Shown here: one piece after another, positions 17,501 to 21,352 of the stretch
How the letters are laid out: every line of letters begins with the position of its first letter
How positions within the stretch are numbered: position 1 is the stretch's first letter
Assembly: GCA_937915765.1 (NCBI GenBank)
Contig: CALGHE010000005.1
Coordinates: forward strand, 1-21,352
Direction: 5' to 3'
Length of the DNA: 21,352 bases
From: an uncultured Bacteroidales bacterium
Lineage (GTDB): Bacteria > Bacteroidota > Bacteroidia > Bacteroidales > Paludibacteraceae
Notes under the pieces: model-generated
Database searches by the model: none
The model's input: the letters and a program-made list of their open reading frames with translations, nothing else
What the model was told of the DNA's origin: nothing
Made by a program: the position numbers and the translations under genes

Positions 17501-19728
17501 GCACTGTCGATTTGACTCTCGCCGTACTTGAAAAAACAACAACCGAAATTTACGACACTATTTTCATCGGCGATGCTTACAGAATGTTCGGATTCGACAC
17601 TTTGCAGACTGAACTTGGCGACTTTACTTACACTCAAACTTTGCAAAACTTCAAAGGTTGCGACAGTATCGTCTCTCTTCACCTGCACGTGATATGCAAG
17701 GACTACGACATCAAACTGATTGACACCATCTGCGCTAACGAGTTCTACAGATTTGACAACAAGAGACTAACAGAGACTGGTCATTACGAACTTGAAACCA
17801 AAACTATTTGGGGATGCGACAGTTTCGTCACTCTTGACCTTGTCGTTTTGGACACTGCCATTACGTTCTTGACAGACACAACAGACCAGGCTGATTATAA
17901 TGAATATGGCTTCGATTTGCATCTGACTGAAGGAGGCTGGCAAGAGTTCATCCTTCCGAAAACAAACATTCACGGATGCGACAGTATCGTGGTTCTGAAC
18001 CTTCTTGTTATAGGCGACGGCTTGCCTACGATTAAAGAGCCTGAGGAGCCTGAATACGAAGAATATACAATCTGTTATAACGACTCGTTAGTGATAGGCG
18101 ACTATGTTTTGAGAGATACCGGACGACACGAAATCATTCTGAAGGACAGGATAAATCGCGACAGTACCGTTTATATTCATCTCAATGTGAACGACACCAG
18201 CAGCATCACTATCGTTGATGAAATCAGAATAGGTGAAGTTTACCAAAAGAATGGTTTCAACTTGACTCCAACAGAGACCGGCAAAAAAGTGTTCACAAAC
18301 GTTCTCAAAAATATAGGCGGATGTGACAGTACTGTAACGCTCGTCCTTAACGTTAAGGAACTTGATTACGGTGGCGAAGATGACAAGGATAATGAAGATG
18401 ATAATAACGAAGGCGAAGGCGGAAGCGGCTCTGAAGGTGATGGCAACGAAGGTGATGGCAACGAAGGTGAAGGTGAAGGCGGAAGCGGTTCTGAAGGTGA
18501 TGGAAACGGTGGCGAAGGTGAAGGTGGAAACGGTTCTGAAGGTGATGGAAACGAAGGCGAAGGTGAAGGCGGAAGCGGTTCTGAAGATGATGGCAATGAA
18601 GGTGAAGGTGAAGGTGGAAGCGGTTCTGATGGTGATGGCAATGAAGGTAATGGCGAAGGCGGAAGCGGTTCTGAAGGTGATGGCAATGAAGGTGAAGGTG
18701 AAGGCGGAAGCGGTTCTGAAGGTGATGGAAACGAAGGTGAAGGTGAAGGCGGAAACGGTTCTGAAGGTGATGGCAATGAAGGTGAAGGTGAAGGCGGAAT
18801 TGGTAGCGGCAACGAGTACAATGACGATGACGCAGACTACACTGACGGCGTGCTTGAGATGACTATTTGCGGCAACGAAACGTTCAGATTCGGAGAACAA
18901 GTGCTTAACACTTCTGGTGTTTACACTAGAACTATAGTTGACGAGCAAGGCGCTGGAAAAGAGGTGACGCTCAACCTTACAGTTCTGGACACTTCTGTTG
19001 TTAACATTACTGCTTATGGTGAAATCGGCAAAACATTCGACAAGATGGGCTTCTTCTTGACCCCTACTAAAAAAGGCAAGGTTACAGAAACTCTGCACTT
19101 GACGAACCAGAACGGTTGCGACAGCACTGTAATCTTGACGCTGATTGTTGATTGCGTGTCAACAGACACAATTGTGAAAGAGTATATTTGCGAAAATGAG
19201 TCTTACTATTTCGCCGGCGAAACTCTTACCGAGTCTGGAACATACACGTTGAACACTATTGACCAAAATGGTTGCGACAGCCTCGTCACGCTGATTCTTA
19301 CTGTCGGAGAAATGACAACTACCGAGATAGAAGAGACTATCCTTGTTGGAAGTTCTTTCAACAAGTTAGGTTTCGACCTCCCTATTCAGGAGAACGAAGG
19401 CGAATTCACTTACACTTTGAATACGCTTAGCCAGTACGGCTGCGACAGCACAGTTATTCTAAAGCTGAATGTGGTATCTAACTTGGACGGCAAACTCATT
19501 CCTACGGTGTTCACGCCTCACTTGCAAGACGGTCTTAACGACGTGTTCATGAAAGGCTACGATGTCTATATCTATGACAGATACGGAAATCTGATTTCGT
19601 ACGGCAATGACGGTTGGGACGGTAAATACAAGGGTGAATATGCGACTCCTGGTGTCTATATCTACATTCTTACAATGAAGGATGGACGCACGGAAAAAGG
19701 CACAATCGAAGTTGTAAAAGTTGAATAG
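14563..19728 (+). CDS. Large secreted multidomain protein with type B type IX secretion C-terminal domain
   Basis: 1721 residues from the chosen start, which opens with a clean signal peptide (MLKRFLFTLLASLLASYALA, cleavage before QD). Order: a jelly-roll-like domain to about 210; an Ig-like domain to about 323; seven FG-GAP-type calcium-loop motifs, such as DIDGDSIPEI (357), DVNNDGEAEL (457), DFDNDGDLDI (574) and DVDADGHAEI (727); a CARDB-like domain (about 826-927); six alternating modules of about 45-55 residues, most ending GCDS-V-L-L-V; an acidic Gly-rich repeat linker (about 1267-1426); four more modules; and a C-terminal domain (about 1643-1721) with FTPHLQDGLNDVF and YDRYGNLI. That last domain marks export by the type IX system through the gliding-motility (type B) route. 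It is probably an adhesin or cell-surface fibre. Ligand and attachment are unknown. Confidence 0.9.
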   Translation: MLKRFLFTLLASLLASYALAQDFGNATLLFKEDFGGNEVSDPVAKPEGIPQCTYEYNVDPRGRGKYALRKVSWEQPEWFYPVYDHTYPEDGTRGYFMQADGSGSAGIFYHTQIDNLCENTNLTLSLWGMSATKTDFGGNAFLSLIIEDLDGNVLKQNDIELINKKGVWENFTLDFTVPQNSTSLVFKIANNSTTASGNDFMLDDIEIWMSKPPVVVAQPDTAMAGEELVIYTSFENNGTYVEPLKYSWYRCDTLSYNVEDWKFIKEVKNLKISNIDHVYAGYYKVWVGSAGSDVKNICNSASNIIKVNVVTPELASTYPDNVIDKSCTVAPAANAFDIAEAYSAKGVNSMTTPFVGDIDGDSIPEIMACINTSKSPYFSSGFFVINGRTGEVEDTLNTVSYNTHGQCMAFADVDKDRKAELFLLGEDMYAYCYSNTGELKWKSENVFDNRYLLSVADVNNDGEAELVCGRYIYNAKTGKLLINATLENDGKGFMSPHNLHVDKDGIKTMSNAFYMYALANFNYDNNLEMAAGNTLYKIVLTNNEGTEGNSMTVLRQAKLNDKVDVVDGGSIVLDFDNDGDLDICTFAKEVNGGSLDNHKINIYVWEGQSSDLIAYQTIESSFRGPTIPFCADINGDKHPEIIFNTANGMNVLYYDLMAENSMSLKVVPDYKESAAYTAFDFNQDGKAELVYRGDNNLFLIDGVTLKPLCDSIQAFSGTIAEFPVVADVDADGHAEIVLTRAYKEWNNDDSEGYLSVYKSKTPGAWGSARKVWNQTAYNSVNINEDLTVPQTLFDIATDFPNGKSPFNAFLQQMPYINTNGDLFTMAPDLTIAKVPQFRWESDTLTGSFSIKNIGSSESLSPLYISYFSDYKNRDLLKTDTLTDIIMVDSILEIKAKFPSDFHKNVTIAINDKRLKGHQPECNFENNVSNEMTVVRYCPEKNSIIDTVIWCKDTLTIGNSKFYISGNYDFVMFDKTDNCESTVDLTLAVLEKTTTEIYDTIFIGDAYRMFGFDTLQTELGDFTYTQTLQNFKGCDSIVSLHLHVICKDYDIKLIDTICANEFYRFDNKRLTETGHYELETKTIWGCDSFVTLDLVVLDTAITFLTDTTDQADYNEYGFDLHLTEGGWQEFILPKTNIHGCDSIVVLNLLVIGDGLPTIKEPEEPEYEEYTICYNDSLVIGDYVLRDTGRHEIILKDRINRDSTVYIHLNVNDTSSITIVDEIRIGEVYQKNGFNLTPTETGKKVFTNVLKNIGGCDSTVTLVLNVKELDYGGEDDKDNEDDNNEGEGGSGSEGDGNEGDGNEGEGEGGSGSEGDGNGGEGEGGNGSEGDGNEGEGEGGSGSEDDGNEGEGEGGSGSDGDGNEGNGEGGSGSEGDGNEGEGEGGSGSEGDGNEGEGEGGNGSEGDGNEGEGEGGIGSGNEYNDDDADYTDGVLEMTICGNETFRFGEQVLNTSGVYTRTIVDEQGAGKEVTLNLTVLDTSVVNITAYGEIGKTFDKMGFFLTPTKKGKVTETLHLTNQNGCDSTVILTLIVDCVSTDTIVKEYICENESYYFAGETLTESGTYTLNTIDQNGCDSLVTLILTVGEMTTTEIEETILVGSSFNKLGFDLPIQENEGEFTYTLNTLSQYGCDSTVILKLNVVSNLDGKLIPTVFTPHLQDGLNDVFMKGYDVYIYDRYGNLISYGNDGWDGKYKGEYATPGVYIYILTMKDGRTEKGTIEVVKVE
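18418..18792 (+). repeat. In-frame 45-base minisatellite encoding a Gly/Glu-rich linker
   Basis: Eight tandem units. Seven encode the 15-residue consensus GGSGSEGDGNEGEGE with few changes. The first is 20 residues long because of an extra GDGNE. The unit length is a multiple of three, so unit gain or loss would keep the frame and change only linker length. It splits the run of beta-type modules into six before and four after. The lack of stop codons creates long meaningless frames on the other strand. Confidence 0.93.
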
Positions 19729-19740
19729 TGAAAGCATGGA

Positions 19741-19785
19741 AGGGAGGCGTGCGGCAACACGTCTGAAGCCGCCTCTCTTTCTGAT
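19741..19785 (+). terminator. Rho-independent terminator after the type IX cargo gene
   Basis: AGGGAGGCG (19741-19749) pairs with CGCCTCTCT (19770-19778), a nine-pair stem with one G-T pair, around a 20-base loop, followed by a T-rich run. It lies 12 bases after the stop at 19728, so the cargo gene is likely a single-gene transcript. Confidence 0.65.
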
Positions 19786-19845
19786 TTCTTTATCGAGAAT
19801 CAAATCAGCAAATTCTTTGAGACAAATTTAAATTTTGTAAAACTT

Positions 19846-20547
19846 ATGCTTGAGACATTAATAAACTTAGACAGAGAACTTATGGTTACCCTGAATTTGA
19901 GCGGAAGCCACACCACTTTCATGAACATCTTCTTTTGGATGATTTCTCAAATTCTGATTTGGCTGCCTGCTGTTCTGGTTTTGTTTTACGTCCTTGGCAA
20001 AGACAAAAAGAAGGAGGCGTTTTTGATTGTTCTGTCTGTAGCTTTGGTTTTTCTCTTGTGCGACCAAATTTCGTCTGGCTTGATGAAACCTCTGTTTGGG
20101 AGACTTCGGCCCGGCAAAGACCCGCTCGTGATGAATTTGCTCGAATATGTGAACAATTACCGCGGCGGACGGTTTGGCTTTCCGTCTTCGCACGCAGCAA
20201 ACTCATTTGGTTTTGCAATGTTCACATCTCTGCTGTTCAGGTACAAGCCATACACGGCAGCCGCGTTCATCTGGGCTTCTTTGTGCGCTTATTCAAGAAT
20301 ATACTTGGGCGTGCATTTCCCGTTCGACGTGCTTGTCGGCACAGTTCTGGGGATGCTTATAGGCTGGGGTGTTTACAAACTGTATGTCAAGCTCCGCGTT
20401 AAATTTCCAAAGATGCTCTGCACGGAGAACTGCGGAAACTTGCCGTCAGGATATTCAAAATGCAATGTAAACTTGCTGATTCTCGTACTGTCCACAATAT
20501 TGTTCTCAATAATTTGTTTTGCTATACAACTTAACAAATTCGTTTGA
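19846..20547 (+). CDS. PAP2-family membrane phosphatase
   Basis: 233-residue integral membrane phosphatase of the PAP2 superfamily. All three catalytic motifs are complete: KPLFGRLRP (81-89), PSSHA (113-117) and SRIYLGVHFPFD (150-161). His116 and His157 would form and break the phospho-enzyme. About six membrane helices are visible, including a late one near 210-230. Such proteins dephosphorylate lipid phosphates such as undecaprenyl diphosphate, phosphatidylglycerol phosphate or lipid A, and the substrate cannot be read from sequence. It has its own 5' gap after the preceding terminator and is followed 89 bases later by the PD40 gene. An in-window UppP means undecaprenyl-phosphate recycling would be redundant if this enzyme shares it. 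Confidence 0.92.
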   Translation: MLETLINLDRELMVTLNLSGSHTTFMNIFFWMISQILIWLPAVLVLFYVLGKDKKKEAFLIVLSVALVFLLCDQISSGLMKPLFGRLRPGKDPLVMNLLEYVNNYRGGRFGFPSSHAANSFGFAMFTSLLFRYKPYTAAAFIWASLCAYSRIYLGVHFPFDVLVGTVLGMLIGWGVYKLYVKLRVKFPKMLCTENCGNLPSGYSKCNVNLLILVLSTILFSIICFAIQLNKFV

Positions 20548-20636
20548 CAATTTTGGCACGATATATGCTGTATCTTCTAAAGATGTTTTTACATAAATAA
20601 AACTTAAAAAAGTTGTTAAAGTTTAATTAATTCATA

Positions 20637-21352
20637 ATGAAAAGAATATTAATTGCGATTGCTTTATGCATAACGTTCACATCGTTTGCCACAGAACGCA
20701 AATTTGAAAATGATTACAACATTGAACAGTCTAAGTTCAATAGCAGCGCCGAGGAGTCTGGTTTGTCTCTTCTCAACGGCAAGCTCGCCTTCTCAAGAAA
20801 CGACTCTATTTATCAGGCTGAAATAGACGACAGCTTCGACATAAAAGAAATTGTTTTCGTTGAAGATTTGAGCAAGCTCGGCATCGAGGGCACTTTTGCT
20901 CAGGTGGAAAACACCATATACTTCTCTTCGGGCGGAGACCTCTACTCTGCCAACTTGATTAACGGAGCATGGTCAAATCCGCAGAAACTTAAAATCGACA
21001 GCTTGTCGGGAGGCAGAAAAGAGTACACAGGCTCGTCTTTCGCTCATCGCCGATGGACATACAAGAGCAAGCCTATTTCCGGTTTGTACAACCCGACTGT
21101 CACTCCTGACGGTTCGAGAATCTACTTCTCTGCCGACTTTGAAAACGGAGCTGGCGGACGAGACATCTGGTACATAGACCGCAAAGAGAACGGCAAAGCT
21201 TGGTATGCACCTAAGAACGTTGGCTATGCTGTGAACACTTCTGCCGACGAAGACTTCCCGTTCCTTGCCGGCGACTCTGCGCTCTACTTCTCTTCTTCGA
21301 GAACAGACACGCTCGGAAGTGTGAATATTTTCAAGTCTTTCATGAACAGAAA
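20637..21352 (+). CDS. Exported PD40-repeat (WD40-like) protein, 5' part only
   Basis: Runs off the window end; 238 codons are present. It starts with a signal peptide (MKRILIAIALCITFTSFA, then TER) without a lipobox cysteine. The body contains TolB-like PD40 beta-propeller repeats, seen as recurring IYFSS, RIYFSADF and LYFSSSR strands, with the phrase NPTVTPDGSRIYFSADFENG and a GGRDIWYIDR continuation. In Bacteroidota this pattern usually belongs to OmpA-family envelope proteins with a C-terminal peptidoglycan-binding domain, including relatives of the type IX component PorE. Whether an OmpA domain follows cannot be seen here. Its position after a type IX cargo gene makes a secretion-linked role possible but unproved. 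Confidence 0.85.
   Translation, partial: MKRILIAIALCITFTSFATERKFENDYNIEQSKFNSSAEESGLSLLNGKLAFSRNDSIYQAEIDDSFDIKEIVFVEDLSKLGIEGTFAQVENTIYFSSGGDLYSANLINGAWSNPQKLKIDSLSGGRKEYTGSSFAHRRWTYKSKPISGLYNPTVTPDGSRIYFSADFENGAGGRDIWYIDRKENGKAWYAPKNVGYAVNTSADEDFPFLAGDSALYFSSSRTDTLGSVNIFKSFMNR

Noticed and set aside
18088..19098. Long minus-strand open frames (18088-19098, 18366-18821) and a plus-strand frame (18362-18862) over the repeat region
   Set aside because: They arise because the 45-base repeat has no stops in several frames. Their products are monotonous Thr/Phe/Ala, Pro/Ser or Lys/Val/Met strings, and the true frame has signal peptide, modules and secretion domain.

Overview
The window looks like chromosomal DNA of a member of the Bacteroidota, most likely Bacteroidales. 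Four things point there: (i) the gene order ftsX, DUF3098, uppP, truB, queA, DUF4250, which is typical of that phylum; (ii) a large secreted protein ending in the gliding-motility-type (type B) C-terminal domain used by the type IX secretion system; (iii) promoters of the Bacteroidota form (TTTG, about 19 bases, TAnnTTTG) rather than E. coli sigma-70 form; (iv) a general lack of strong Shine-Dalgarno sequences. No rRNA, tRNA, CRISPR array, transposase or integrase was seen.

Region 1 (60-6631, minus strand) is the accessory part. Four genes with gaps of 10 bases, 10 bases and then a 4-base ATGA overlap form one operon: a 565-residue dynamin-like GTPase with a long hydrophobic segment, a 629-residue GTPase ending in ankyrin repeats, a 738-residue dynamin-like GTPase, and a 189-residue protein of unknown family. 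It resembles the LeoABC dynamin group and the related Eleos phage-defence systems, but with an ankyrin fusion and an extra small partner. The operon has a consensus -7 box at 6624-6631, and a perfect 13-base inverted repeat lies where transcription should begin. This is the best candidate for a little-described system.

Region 2 (6971-11173, plus strand) is housekeeping: ftsX (cell division), a small DUF3098 membrane protein, uppP (undecaprenyl-diphosphate recycling), truB (tRNA pseudouridine 55), then after a 263-base spacer queA (queuosine) and a 59-residue DUF4250 gene. A bidirectional terminator at 11199-11238 closes this block and the converging trk operon.

Region 3 (11291-14105, minus strand) is the potassium uptake pair trkA-trkH, transcribed trkA first.

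Region 4 (14483-21352, plus strand) is cell-surface biology. A 1721-residue secreted protein has FG-GAP repeats, five pairs of alternating beta-type modules, a Gly/Glu-rich 15-residue repeat linker and a type IX secretion C-terminal domain. It is followed by a terminator, a PAP2-family membrane phosphatase, and the 5' part of a PD40-repeat exported protein cut by the window end.
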